This document shows, piece after piece, positions 39,156-47,754 of a stretch of 56,856 nt of DNA (the stretch's first letter is position 1; every line of letters begins with the position of its first letter). Source of the stretch: Crocinitomicaceae bacterium (lineage in GTDB: Bacteria > Bacteroidota > Bacteroidia > Flavobacteriales_D > Crocinitomicaceae). Position numbers and translations under genes: made by a program. Location: the NCBI GenBank assembly GCA_021738405.1, contig JAIPCC010000005.1, positions 1 through 56,856 of the forward strand, written 5' to 3'. The notes beneath the pieces were generated by a model, which was not told where the DNA came from, did no database searches, and was given only the letters and a program-made list of their open reading frames with translations.

Positions 39156-40634
39156 ATGCGTCGTTGGACTTCTTTTGCTATAATTTTTCTCTTTTGCTCA
39201 TTGGGCTTTGCACAACAATGTCAAAGTACTTTTAAACCCAAAAAAGAACTTGCAGCGCATACCTATTTATGTCCGGAAGCCATGCAGGCCGATTTAGCCC
39301 AGCTGCACAAACATATCTTGGAGACGCACCCCAACCCCACCTATTACGGCAGCCTCAACGACCTGAGTGAAGCCTATAATGTAGCCAAATCAAAAATCGA
39401 CAAACCCTTAACCGTTTTTGATTTTACGCTTGTTGTGAATACCTATCTGTTTGCACTGAAAGATTCACATACTGGGATCAACCCTAAACAATTTTTATAC
39501 GAGGTCAATGGACAGCGAAAAGTACTGCCCTTCTTTGTTGAAATGGTCGGCGATAAATTTTACATCAGCGGCGCTTACAACCCCGACTTCATTATTGGTG
39601 CTGAACTCTTGCAAATCGATACGTTTAGCGTCAAAAAATTATTTGACTACGCCTTAGCACTGAGTTTAAGCGAAGGCGATGCCACGGCTGCCAAAGAAGA
39701 AGTAGCCAGCGAATACATCAGTGTAGTCTACAATTTGCTCTCCATGAATTTAAGGCAAGCCAAAAGCGCCAAAGTTCAAATGGTTAGCCCTGCTGGAGAT
39801 ACGCTCCAAAAAGACATTGCATTTAGCACCTCATGGAAATACTTTTTAGCGGGCCTATTCAGTAGTCAAGAAGATGAAGTGCGCTATTCTTTCGATGAGA
39901 ACAACAACGGCATCTTGGTTGTGGAATCCTTTCAGCCGCTTTCGCTTAACATGTATAAAAAGCAAATCGATGACTTCTTTGATGAAGTACAAAAACGCCG
40001 CTGTACTGCTATTTATATTGACCTTCGCAACAATCTGGGTGGGCTCTTGCGCGCAGAGGAATACCTCTTTAGCTATATCAATACCAAGCAAGCTTCTGTC
40101 AAGACAAATTACCTCTATAAACGCAGCAATTACGACCGTTTTGCACTTTTAAGCCCGGTGCAGCAAATGCAATTTGAAAACCGCGCTAAAAATGTATATC
40201 CCAACGGCCTCATTTCAAAAGAATATGATTTTTACAAATTGCCAAAAGGGGCCACTAAAACTATTTTATACGACTACCTTCCAGAAAACGACCGCAATTA
40301 TGTCTACAAAGGAACTTGTGACCTTGTTTTAAATGGCAATTCAATGTCTGCATCGGTTTTGTTTGCAGCGTGGTTCAAGCACATCGAGCGAGGTAAAATT
40401 CTAGGAACGCCTTGTATGGGCGGTATGGGTGGCACTTTCGGCAATCCGGCTATTATCACTTTGAAACATGCGCATATGGATGTCATGGTCGCCACCTTGA
40501 AATTTACACCGTTTCATATACAAGAACGCATGCTTTCGGCTATAAACCCTGATGTACTCATCAAGGCCACCAGAGAAGACATCATTGAGCAGCGCGATCC
40601 ATTTTTGGAATACCTTAAAGCCTACCAAAAATAA
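39156..40634 (+). CDS. S41-family peptidase-like secreted protein
   Basis: A 492-aa protein with a signal peptide (residues 1-18, IIFLFCSLGFAQQ). A helical N-terminal part (about 35-110: LAQLHKHILETHPNPTYYGSL) is typical of tricorn/C-terminal-processing-like S41 proteins. The peptidase core has YIDLRNNLGG (about 289-298) and the catalytic Ser in LVLNGNSMSASVLFAAWF (about 391-408), followed by GTPCMGGMGGTFG. No clear PDZ domain is seen. It would act in the periplasm on unknown proteins. A TTG lies two codons upstream, but ATG 39156 is the better start. Its 3' end overlaps the convergent yqaA-like gene by 13 nt. Confidence 0.88.
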   Translation: MRRWTSFAIIFLFCSLGFAQQCQSTFKPKKELAAHTYLCPEAMQADLAQLHKHILETHPNPTYYGSLNDLSEAYNVAKSKIDKPLTVFDFTLVVNTYLFALKDSHTGINPKQFLYEVNGQRKVLPFFVEMVGDKFYISGAYNPDFIIGAELLQIDTFSVKKLFDYALALSLSEGDATAAKEEVASEYISVVYNLLSMNLRQAKSAKVQMVSPAGDTLQKDIAFSTSWKYFLAGLFSSQEDEVRYSFDENNNGILVVESFQPLSLNMYKKQIDDFFDEVQKRRCTAIYIDLRNNLGGLLRAEEYLFSYINTKQASVKTNYLYKRSNYDRFALLSPVQQMQFENRAKNVYPNGLISKEYDFYKLPKGATKTILYDYLPENDRNYVYKGTCDLVLNGNSMSASVLFAAWFKHIERGKILGTPCMGGMGGTFGNPAIITLKHAHMDVMVATLKFTPFHIQERMLSAINPDVLIKATREDIIEQRDPFLEYLKAYQK

Positions 40635-41050
40635 TAACCTGCCCAAACCAAAAGGTAGCGAAACAACTTTCCAACGCCCATCAGTACAAAAGTAGGTAGC
40701 CACGGCGCACGAAAAAAGCCGAGCGCAATACCGATAACATCGCCAATTAAAGGAAGCCAACATAGCAGCGCCATCCAACTCCCATAACGATGTATTTTTA
40801 CATGCCAGCGCTCAATTGCGTCTGGTTTTGCGCCTAATTTTTGAAGCCAAGCAGGTTTACCTAAAAAGCCTATTCCGTAGTTGAGCCAAGCACCGCTCGT
40901 ATTGCCTGCAGTGGCCACCAATATGCAGGTCCAGGGTTCAAAACCCATAAAGAGCATTGTTGTCAGGAATATTTCTGAAGCCACAGGCAATATGGTAGCT
41001 GCTAAAAAGCTAGCTAAAAACAAGCCAAGATATCCGTATTCAAAACTCAT
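40622..41050 (-). CDS. YqaA-type DedA-related membrane protein
   Basis: A 142-aa integral membrane protein of the VTT/SNARE-associated group (YqaA branch). The motifs AATILPVASEIFL (about 18-30), GNTSGAWLNYGIGFLG (about 49-64) and HRYGSWMALLCWLPLIGDVIGIALGFFR (about 87-114) fit. Family members are thought to handle lipid or undecaprenyl-phosphate translocation, but YqaA itself is poorly understood. A strong terminator (41060-41081) lies only 9 nt upstream of its start, so its promoter must overlap or read through that hairpin. Confidence 0.9.
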   Translation of the reverse strand: MSFEYGYLGLFLASFLAATILPVASEIFLTTMLFMGFEPWTCILVATAGNTSGAWLNYGIGFLGKPAWLQKLGAKPDAIERWHVKIHRYGSWMALLCWLPLIGDVIGIALGFFRAPWLPTFVLMGVGKLFRYLLVWAGYYFW

Positions 41051-41055
41051 ATGTA

Positions 41056-41085
41056 CAAAAAAAGCCGGTTGCCCGGCTTTTCAAA
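41056..41085 (-). promoter_or_regulatory. Possible yqaA promoter enclosing a terminator hairpin
   Basis: TTTG (41085-41082), an 18-nt spacer made exactly of the terminator stem-loop, then TTTTTTTG (41063-41056; one mismatch to TAnnTTTG), 5 nt before ATG 41050. Speculative. Confidence 0.3.
41060..41081 (-). terminator. Strong intrinsic terminator after the choice-of-anchor protein gene
   Basis: AAAAGCCGG (41060-41068) and CCGGCTTTT (41073-41081) form a perfect 9-bp stem with a TTGC loop. On the minus strand a run of seven T residues follows, so it terminates the 41102-42922 gene, 20 nt after its stop. Confidence 0.85.
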
Positions 41086-41101
41086 TTTAATGCGAAAGAA
41101 A

Positions 41102-42922
41102 TTAACGCTTCACAAATTTCTTAGTAAGTGTGCTACCGTTAGAAGTAATGCTCACTGTATAAATGCCTGCAGCCCACTGTTCTGAAGCTAAAGACACTTC
41201 TTGTGCGCCTGCAGTCAGTTGTGCAAGTGTATTTGTTTGCATGATTTTACCACTAATATCGGTTACAAGGATGTTGACATCACTTGTATTTTTCAAGTCA
41301 AAACGCAACGCAGCGTTTGCAGCTGTTGGGTTTGGCATTACAACTGCCTGGCTCAATTCTGTTTGCTCAGTTACGTTCAAAATTGGATCGAAGTTCATGC
41401 GGACCATAGGCGTGTTGGTAGAATAGTACCAAGTGTTGTCTGCCATGTCTAAGAAGAATGTTGTCTGTGGTTCAGACTTACCTGCGTTAGAAACACGCAA
41501 ACCAGCAGAATATGCACCTACAACAGCTAAATATGTTGTGCCGGCAAATACGTCTACATATGGATTGAGTTCCATGACCATGTTTACGTTGAGGTTATTG
41601 GCAGCCAATACAAGTGGTGCAGACTCTGATTCAAAAACGAAGTCACCGGTTGTGGCATCTACTGAATACAATTTCACAAAAATTTCTGTTCCCACTGTAG
41701 CACCATTGGCACCACCTGGCAAACGCACGTTAATTGCTTTCAATGTTTCATCTTGGAAAATGTCAAAAAGGTTACCCGATTCAAAACCATCCGTACCGTT
41801 TGAAGTACTTCCTGATGGCGTTCCGTTATCGCGTGCATAGATGAAATCTGTTACAGCGAAATCGATATTAGACATCACGTTATTGGCAGGGATGTCGTCT
41901 GTAGAATCTGCTGTGATGTTGCGTGTAATAGAGATGTTACCAGGTGTAGCTGGTGGAGTATAGAAAGTAGTGAGCTCAATAGCTGCAGTATCTAATGAGT
42001 TGATGCTTGCTGCTGTTGAAGAGCCTGTCCATGCGCCGTTGTTTGCGTCGATGTTCAATTTTACGTTTGTTTGTGTATTGACACCACCGTTAAATACGTC
42101 TGCAGCGAAACCGATTTCAGTAACTTGCTCATCTGGAATTTGGAAATAAGGCAAGCCAGCTGTACCCCAGAAAGTGGAAGTAACAGAGAGGTCGTTGGTC
42201 GGGTTTGTAACGATTTTGACGTCGTCGATGTACCAACCATAAGTAACCCATACGTTTGCATTAGCTGCTGAGGCAGGGAAACCTGTTGTCCAAGAGAAAC
42301 GCACCCAGATTGGGCTCGGCGTTGCTGTTAAAAAGGTTGCTAGGTTGATAATTTTAGTATCTGGGTTGGCATAAGCAGAACCCCCAGCTGAAGACAATAC
42401 AGGTTTGTCTTGGTTGTTGCCAACGGTAACCCATGTAGTACCATCTGTAGAAATTTGCATTTCTTGAAGGTCGTTGAAACGCGCTCCGTATTGTTGGAAT
42501 TGCAAAGAAACTTGGTTGCTGCCACCTAAGTTGGCGATATCGATAGGTTGTGCAGAAGTAAGCGTATAAACTACGTTGAGGGCTTGTGTTGCAGGAGATG
42601 CTGTAGGGTCGCCATTGACGAGCTCAGCGCAATTGCCACCTGAGGTAGATGCGATGCCACTTGCGGCCCACCAACCATCGTTGTTATTGTTGATATTCCA
42701 ACCAAACTCAATACCGCTCTGTCCAGAGTTGTCGAGGGTCCAGTTGGCAGGGTTTGAGAAGTCATCAGACCATAGTGTAACGCCAAGGATTTTTTCGTCG
42801 GCGGCAGCCTCAGTTGCCACTTTAGGCGCTTTTACCAATTCTTGGAAAGTCTGGATGCGCGGTGCTTTTTGAGCATAAGCTACAGATGCAATAGCGCTTA
42901 CAAAGAGTATAAGTTTTTTCAT
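41102..42922 (-). CDS. T9SS type A surface protein with choice-of-anchor J domain
   Basis: A 606-aa secreted protein: signal peptide (MKKLILFVSAIASVAYAQ), then a jelly-roll domain of the choice-of-anchor J/MAM-like type (about 50-240: WSDDFSNPANWTLDNSG, VSLQFQQYGARFNDL, and GWYIDDVKIV at its end), an Ig-like region (about 245-360), a second beta-rich domain (about 365-515) and a type A sorting domain (about 525-606: VVMPNPTAANAALRF ... TLTKKFVKR). Strong surface-localisation evidence; the ligand is unknown. It has its own promoter (42941-42971) and terminator (41060-41081), so it is a single-gene unit. Confidence 0.92.
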   Translation of the reverse strand: MKKLILFVSAIASVAYAQKAPRIQTFQELVKAPKVATEAAADEKILGVTLWSDDFSNPANWTLDNSGQSGIEFGWNINNNNDGWWAASGIASTSGGNCAELVNGDPTASPATQALNVVYTLTSAQPIDIANLGGSNQVSLQFQQYGARFNDLQEMQISTDGTTWVTVGNNQDKPVLSSAGGSAYANPDTKIINLATFLTATPSPIWVRFSWTTGFPASAANANVWVTYGWYIDDVKIVTNPTNDLSVTSTFWGTAGLPYFQIPDEQVTEIGFAADVFNGGVNTQTNVKLNIDANNGAWTGSSTAASINSLDTAAIELTTFYTPPATPGNISITRNITADSTDDIPANNVMSNIDFAVTDFIYARDNGTPSGSTSNGTDGFESGNLFDIFQDETLKAINVRLPGGANGATVGTEIFVKLYSVDATTGDFVFESESAPLVLAANNLNVNMVMELNPYVDVFAGTTYLAVVGAYSAGLRVSNAGKSEPQTTFFLDMADNTWYYSTNTPMVRMNFDPILNVTEQTELSQAVVMPNPTAANAALRFDLKNTSDVNILVTDISGKIMQTNTLAQLTAGAQEVSLASEQWAAGIYTVSITSNGSTLTKKFVKR

Positions 42923-42940
42923 TTTAGAGTAATTTGGTAA

Positions 42941-42971
42941 TAAATATAGTGATTTCTATGCGTCCTTCAAA
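42941..42971 (-). promoter_or_regulatory. Promoter of the choice-of-anchor J gene
   Basis: TTTG (42971-42968), 19-nt spacer, TATATTTA (42948-42941; one mismatch to TAnnTTTG), 18 nt before ATG 42922. It lies inside the last codons of the omega-amidase gene. Confidence 0.65.
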
Positions 42972-43726
42972 AAAGGAAGCATTTTTCGGCCATCGTTGAG
43001 CTGAGTACCTGAACAAATAACAACGTTCAAACCGTCTTGTTCGTGGGGCGTAAGTAAATAATTGCCCAATAAATCGACAGCTTGGCTATGCCCGTTATAA
43101 ACAAGATTATTGCCATCTTGCCCCACCCGATTGCAACCAATAAAGTAGCACTGATTCTCAATTGCGCGTGCCTTGAGTAATGCATCCCAATGCGCAATGC
43201 GCTTTTGAGGCCAATTGGCAATATTTAAAAGTATGTCATAAGCTGCTGCGCCGGCTTCATTCAGGCGGTTGCGGATAAGTTCTGGAAAGCGCAAATCATA
43301 ACAGATTTGTAGATTCAACTTCCAACCAAGGTAGCTTACAATGACTTCATTGTTACCCGAACTGAAATATTGATCTTCTCCACCCAAGCCAAAAGACTTC
43401 CGCTTGTCATAGGTCAAAACCTCACCATCCGGATACACAAATACCCCTCTATTGAAATACTTGCCACCATCTTGTACCATCAAAGAAGTATAAATAGCCA
43501 TTTGATGTCGTCCAGCTAATTCCTTCAAAAATTGTAGCCCTTCTGATGCCTGCCAGTCGTCTGCAAATCCGACATCCATTGAAAAACCGGTATGAAACAT
43601 TTCGGGCAAAAGCAGTACATCAAGATTTGGGGAGGCTTTCAATTGTGCAGAAATGCGCGCAAAGTTGGCTTCTTTTTGTTGCCAAACTTGGTCAAATTGT
43701 AATATGCCGATGCTTAAATCTTGCAT
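42956..43726 (-). CDS. Omega-amidase (YafV-type nitrilase family)
   Basis: A 256-aa nitrilase-superfamily amidase. The Glu-Lys-Cys triad is visible: LLLPEMFHTG (Glu42), TYDKRKSFG (Lys108) and LQICYDLRFPEL (Cys142). The YDLRFP signature and the size match YafV/omega-amidase, which hydrolyses alpha-ketoglutaramate or alpha-keto-omega-methylthiobutyramide analogues made by glutamine transaminases. The open frame reaches 43774; ATG 43726 gives a normal start and overlaps the aminotransferase stop by 13 nt. Together they fit the transaminase-amidase route of methionine salvage. Confidence 0.92.
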   Translation of the reverse strand: MQDLSIGILQFDQVWQQKEANFARISAQLKASPNLDVLLLPEMFHTGFSMDVGFADDWQASEGLQFLKELAGRHQMAIYTSLMVQDGGKYFNRGVFVYPDGEVLTYDKRKSFGLGGEDQYFSSGNNEVIVSYLGWKLNLQICYDLRFPELIRNRLNEAGAAAYDILLNIANWPQKRIAHWDALLKARAIENQCYFIGCNRVGQDGNNLVYNGHSQAVDLLGNYLLTPHEQDGLNVVICSGTQLNDGRKMLPFLKDA

Positions 43727-44844
43727 AATCTTTCCGTTGCTGCCTGCAGCGTTTCTGTCGTTTTTGCATAACAAAAGCGGATCAATTTGCGATCTGTACC
43801 ATCTTCATTGAATACTGACAGTGGAATAGCGGCTACACCGTGTTCAATAGTCAATTCTTCACAAAAGCGGGTGTCCGGGAGATCTGAAATCGCTGCAAAA
43901 GAAGCCACCTGAAAATAACTTCCTTGCGCTGGAAGCAATTCAAACCGACTTTTGAGTAAGCCAACCCGAAAGAAATCGCGTTTTTGCTGATAAAATGAAC
44001 CGAGTAAATTGACGTCTACCCGATCTAAATAAGCTGAAAGTGCATGTTGCGCTATACTGTTCACGCTAAAAACCAAAAACTGATGCACCTTGTGAATTTC
44101 CTTCATGAGCTCGGGGCTACAAATCAGGTAACCAACTTTCCAGCCTGTAATATGAAAAGTCTTGCCAAACGAAGAAACAATGATGGCACGCTCCCGAATC
44201 GAAGCGAATTCATTAATAGATCTAAATTGCTCCTCGAAGGAAATATACTCGTACACTTCATCCGAAAGCAACAATAAGTTCGGATGCGCTTGCATGAGTG
44301 CTTCTAAGGCCAGAAAATCTTGGCCATCCCAAATGGTACCGCTCGGATTGTGCGGATTATTCGTGATGAGCATTCTTGTTTGCGGCGTAATAGCAGCCGC
44401 AATTCGGTTCCAGTCGGGTTTGAAATCTGGGCCTAAAGGTATGCGAACAGGCCGAGCGCCTGACAAGCTTATAGGTGCCTCGTAGCAGTCGTAACTCGGG
44501 TCTAGGATAACAACTTCTTCTCCAGCATGCACAAGTGCTTGTATGGCTGTAAAAATGGCTTGCGTTGCCCCTGCTGTAATCAATGCTTGATCGGGTCCGA
44601 GTGATCTATTGTATTGCTTTTCGACTAACGCAGCAATCTGTTCACGCAAAGCGAGTAATCCTGCCATCGGCGCATATTGATGCGCGTTTGCATTTGCTGC
44701 TTCAATTAAGCAGTTCTGTAATTGCGAATCGATATCAAAATTGGGAAATCCTTGCGCTAAATTGATTGCATTGTGCTTGACAGCCAATGCAGACATGGTG
44801 GTGAAGATGGTTGTCCCGACATTTGGGAGCTTGGAATGCAGCAT
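43714..44844 (-). CDS. Methionine aminotransferase (YbdL-type, PLP-dependent)
   Basis: A 376-aa fold-type I aminotransferase. The motifs are INLAQGFPNFD (about 27-37), YAPMAGLLALREQIA (about 57-71), TNNPHNPSGTIW (about 161-172), LSDEVYEYISFE and SSFGKTFHITGWKVGY with PLP-binding Lys228. The sequence is closest in pattern to YbdL and kynurenine/glutamine transaminases K, which use glutamine to amine keto-acids. The partner omega-amidase directly follows. Start ATG 44844 is normal; it lies 10 nt after the OmpA-gene stop, so it may be transcribed from the adhesin operon. Confidence 0.92.
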   Translation of the reverse strand: MLHSKLPNVGTTIFTTMSALAVKHNAINLAQGFPNFDIDSQLQNCLIEAANANAHQYAPMAGLLALREQIAALVEKQYNRSLGPDQALITAGATQAIFTAIQALVHAGEEVVILDPSYDCYEAPISLSGARPVRIPLGPDFKPDWNRIAAAITPQTRMLITNNPHNPSGTIWDGQDFLALEALMQAHPNLLLLSDEVYEYISFEEQFRSINEFASIRERAIIVSSFGKTFHITGWKVGYLICSPELMKEIHKVHQFLVFSVNSIAQHALSAYLDRVDVNLLGSFYQQKRDFFRVGLLKSRFELLPAQGSYFQVASFAAISDLPDTRFCEELTIEHGVAAIPLSVFNEDGTDRKLIRFCYAKTTETLQAATERLCKI

Positions 44845-44854
44845 GACGCCAAGA

Positions 44855-46792
44855 TTATTGACCCAACAACAACTTTCTTGCGATGTCTAAGGTAATGCGG
44901 GTTCTGTCGTTGAAAGCAACAACAAACGCACCTGTGAAACCAGCATTGCGCAATTGATTTTGTAGTGCCAAAGCTTCGTCTATAGACTTCACTGGCATAC
45001 CTAAGCAGTACTTGTAGTAACCATCGAGTTCATATTCATAAACGTCTTCACGGTTATAGTGAATGGTTGGATTAGGAATTTGAACCTTAGCCGACTCAAC
45101 CTGTACGCGGAAGTGAACCCCTGACTCATTAGAGATGCCATCTAAACGGTAATCAGGTTTAGGTCCGTCATCAACTTTGAAATTCATATTGCCACCTTGC
45201 ACACCACCTTTTGGTTTTACTTGATCTGTTCCTGTTGAGATGTTCAAACCTCGGATGACAAACTCGGTACGGCGATTAAGTTGGTTCTCTTGTTCAGAAC
45301 ATAGTGACTTCTGACCGCCTTCACACGGACAATCTATGCGTAATTGGGCTTCTCCATAACCTTTGTAGGTAATGCGATTAGGGCTAGAAATACGAGATTG
45401 AATATAAATCGCTGCATTCTTAGCACGACGATCTGATAAATCTTGGTTGTAAATAGCAGCACCACGACAGTCTGTGTGTGAACCTAATTCCACCTCAATT
45501 TTAGGATGTTTGTTCAAGAAACGAACGACTTTATCCAATTCAATAATCGCGTCTGGTCTAAGATCTGCTTTGTCAAAATCGTAGTATATCGACTTCAACC
45601 CGAGTAAGGCAGTAATCTCCATATCCTGAAGCAATGGCTCTAAATCAAGATTAACTAGATCTCTCACATTGATTTTTGTAGAATCTTTGGCTGTAATGTT
45701 GAAAGTAACCTCCTTAGAAGCATATCCTTCCTTATCTAAAGTAACTTTGATACGTACGTTTTCTCCGATGAGAATGCTATCGAGCACTTGCGAAAGGCCA
45801 CCATGTACATCAGTAGTGCCTTCAAAAAGAACCATACCCGTGGAATCGTCAACAATGCGAACGGTTACACCTTCAATTGGCGCTCCAAATTGCATGTCCT
45901 TCACAACATATTCAAGCGGAATGTCTATAAACTTCTCTTTAATCGTAAACAAGTAGATGTCATCGGTTGCGCCAGTAGTAGCGCGATTGGATGTCATGAA
46001 ACCTTGCTTCTCACCTGTAAAGAAAATAGCGAGGTCATCATAAGCCGTATTGAAAGGCGCACCCATAGATTTAACTTCGAGGTTCTCTACAAAGAATAAA
46101 TCAAAGGCTCCTATGGATTGATGTCCTTGTGAGCTAAAGTATAATTTACCGTTTTGAAAAGCTGGAAAGACATCATTCTTATCTGTGTTTACACCACGAA
46201 CACTTTCTTTTGCGCCGAACTTTCCATTCTGAAAAGTACATTTATAAATATCCATTCCTCCTAGGCCGCCAGGCATATCAGATGCAAAATAAAGCGTATT
46301 GCTTTTTTCATCATAGAAAGGATGCGTGGTATTGTAGGCGTCGTTGTTATAGGCAAAGGCAACTGGAGCTGACCACTCACCTTTTGCATTCTTAGTCGAA
46401 TAGTGAATTGTCAGGGTCTGGTTTTTATCAGATCCTTGGTTATTTGTAAAAAACAAGATATCATTAGCGGTATTGGAAGCTACTGGCCCGTCATAGTAAC
46501 AAGTGCTCAACATCATTTGTGACTTCTCACTTGCGCTTAGAATAGTGGCTTGCTTGAGCTTACAACTATCTACAACATACAAATCTGAAAATGGCTTCTT
46601 AGCGAATTCATCCATATCTGCATCATCACAAGCGTTTATTGCTGCCGACAAGACATAGATTGTACCACCATACTGTCTGGCCGCAAAGTCATCGTACGGC
46701 GTGTTGAAACATGCCGATTTTAATTCAACACCTTGTGCATGAAGTAAAGACGTAATCGTAATTCCGAAAAAAGCCGCGAGCCAAAAACGCAT
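44855..46792 (-). CDS. OmpA-family protein with PD40 propeller and SPOR-like C-terminus
   Basis: A 645-aa envelope protein: signal peptide (1-19, ITITSLLHAQ); PD40/WD40-like propeller blades (about 20-275: HPFYDEKSNTLYFASDMPGGLGGMDIYK, FYSSQGHQSIGAFDLFF); a carboxypeptidase-regulatory-like beta-sandwich (about 285-375, with VEGVTVRIVDDSTGMVLFEG); an OmpA peptidoglycan-binding domain (about 390-520, SHTDCRGAAIYNQDLSDRRA with the Asp and Arg that bind diaminopimelate); and a 100-residue C-terminal region resembling SPOR (YYKYCLGMPVKSIDEALALQNQL). Similar to PorE/SprE-type proteins but without the N-terminal TPRs. It sits downstream of PorP/SprF and the giant adhesin, and likely ties the adhesin or T9SS to peptidoglycan. 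Confidence 0.88.
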   Translation of the reverse strand: MRFWLAAFFGITITSLLHAQGVELKSACFNTPYDDFAARQYGGTIYVLSAAINACDDADMDEFAKKPFSDLYVVDSCKLKQATILSASEKSQMMLSTCYYDGPVASNTANDILFFTNNQGSDKNQTLTIHYSTKNAKGEWSAPVAFAYNNDAYNTTHPFYDEKSNTLYFASDMPGGLGGMDIYKCTFQNGKFGAKESVRGVNTDKNDVFPAFQNGKLYFSSQGHQSIGAFDLFFVENLEVKSMGAPFNTAYDDLAIFFTGEKQGFMTSNRATTGATDDIYLFTIKEKFIDIPLEYVVKDMQFGAPIEGVTVRIVDDSTGMVLFEGTTDVHGGLSQVLDSILIGENVRIKVTLDKEGYASKEVTFNITAKDSTKINVRDLVNLDLEPLLQDMEITALLGLKSIYYDFDKADLRPDAIIELDKVVRFLNKHPKIEVELGSHTDCRGAAIYNQDLSDRRAKNAAIYIQSRISSPNRITYKGYGEAQLRIDCPCEGGQKSLCSEQENQLNRRTEFVIRGLNISTGTDQVKPKGGVQGGNMNFKVDDGPKPDYRLDGISNESGVHFRVQVESAKVQIPNPTIHYNREDVYEYELDGYYKYCLGMPVKSIDEALALQNQLRNAGFTGAFVVAFNDRTRITLDIARKLLLGQ

Positions 46793-46811
46793 GGAGTTCA
46801 GTTAAGATAAA

Positions 46812-47732
46812 TCAATTGAAAAAGCGAGGTCCTTGACAACGGCTAGCGCTGTTGTTGAACTTGTAGCGTAAGGCCAATTCGTGCGACTGGATGGTGACCG
46901 TGTTCAAATTTGACAACGGGAAGGTATATGAGTAACCAACATAAAATTTGTTACCAAAGTCATAACCGACGATACCACCAATTGCGCTGTTCACTTGGTA
47001 AGAAGCACCAAAATCAAGACCAACTTTGTGTGTAAAAATCATATTGCAGTCAACTGTGTAAGGTAAACCTTGCATGTAACGACCCACAACATTTGGACGC
47101 CATGTAACAGCAGAACCCAATTTTACATTTCCGCCTACATAACCCACATAACCACCACGGTTTTCAACGAAAAGACTCATGTTACGATCTTTAAAGCTTA
47201 GACCAGCTACACGAACCTGAGAAAAACCTAAGTAGAAGTTCTTGTGATATAGCAAAGCGCCATAACCAGCATTGAACTGCATGCCTGTTGATAAATTGCT
47301 CATCATGTCTGGGTCATTGCCTACAGTAGTTACCAAATCTGTTAGGTTCACTGTAGTATTTAATGCCATTGCACGAATACCTATAGAAAAGCGCCATTTT
47401 GGGCTCAATTTAAGGTGATAAGCGCCATTTACAGCAAACTGTGTAGATTTTACAGGGCCTATCTCATCTTGAAGCAAAGAAACACCCAAGCCGAAGTTTT
47501 TCATGATATTGAAATTCCCGGAAACAGTAATTGTCTTTGGAGCACCGCGCAAACCAGTCCACTGAGAATTGGCAAGCGTTGAGATGTCGTTATAACTGTT
47601 TGCACCAGCTTGTGCAGGATTCAACATCAGGGCATTGAACTGATTTTGACGGTAATTTGGATCTTGTGCTTGTGAGCTGAAGCCAACTAACACAACGCCT
47701 AATGTCAAAATAATGCTATTGATCTTTTTCAT
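46812..47732 (-). CDS. PorP/SprF-family T9SS outer-membrane protein
   Basis: A 306-aa outer-membrane barrel with signal peptide (1-22, GFSSQAQ). Family motifs: YRQNQFNALMLNPAQAGANSY (about 27-47), SQWTGLRGAPKTITVSGNFNI (about 52-72), FGLGVSLLQDEIGP (about 75-88) and the end NSASRCQGPRFF. SprF-like proteins are required for secretion or retention of type B-CTD substrates such as SprB. The giant type B adhesin is directly upstream (22 nt) and the OmpA-like gene downstream (19 nt), so this copy is probably dedicated to that adhesin. Confidence 0.93.
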   Translation of the reverse strand: MKKINSIILTLGVVLVGFSSQAQDPNYRQNQFNALMLNPAQAGANSYNDISTLANSQWTGLRGAPKTITVSGNFNIMKNFGLGVSLLQDEIGPVKSTQFAVNGAYHLKLSPKWRFSIGIRAMALNTTVNLTDLVTTVGNDPDMMSNLSTGMQFNAGYGALLYHKNFYLGFSQVRVAGLSFKDRNMSLFVENRGGYVGYVGGNVKLGSAVTWRPNVVGRYMQGLPYTVDCNMIFTHKVGLDFGASYQVNSAIGGIVGYDFGNKFYVGYSYTFPLSNLNTVTIQSHELALRYKFNNSASRCQGPRFFN

Positions 47733-47754
47733 ATCTAGAGGTCTAGTCTTATTA

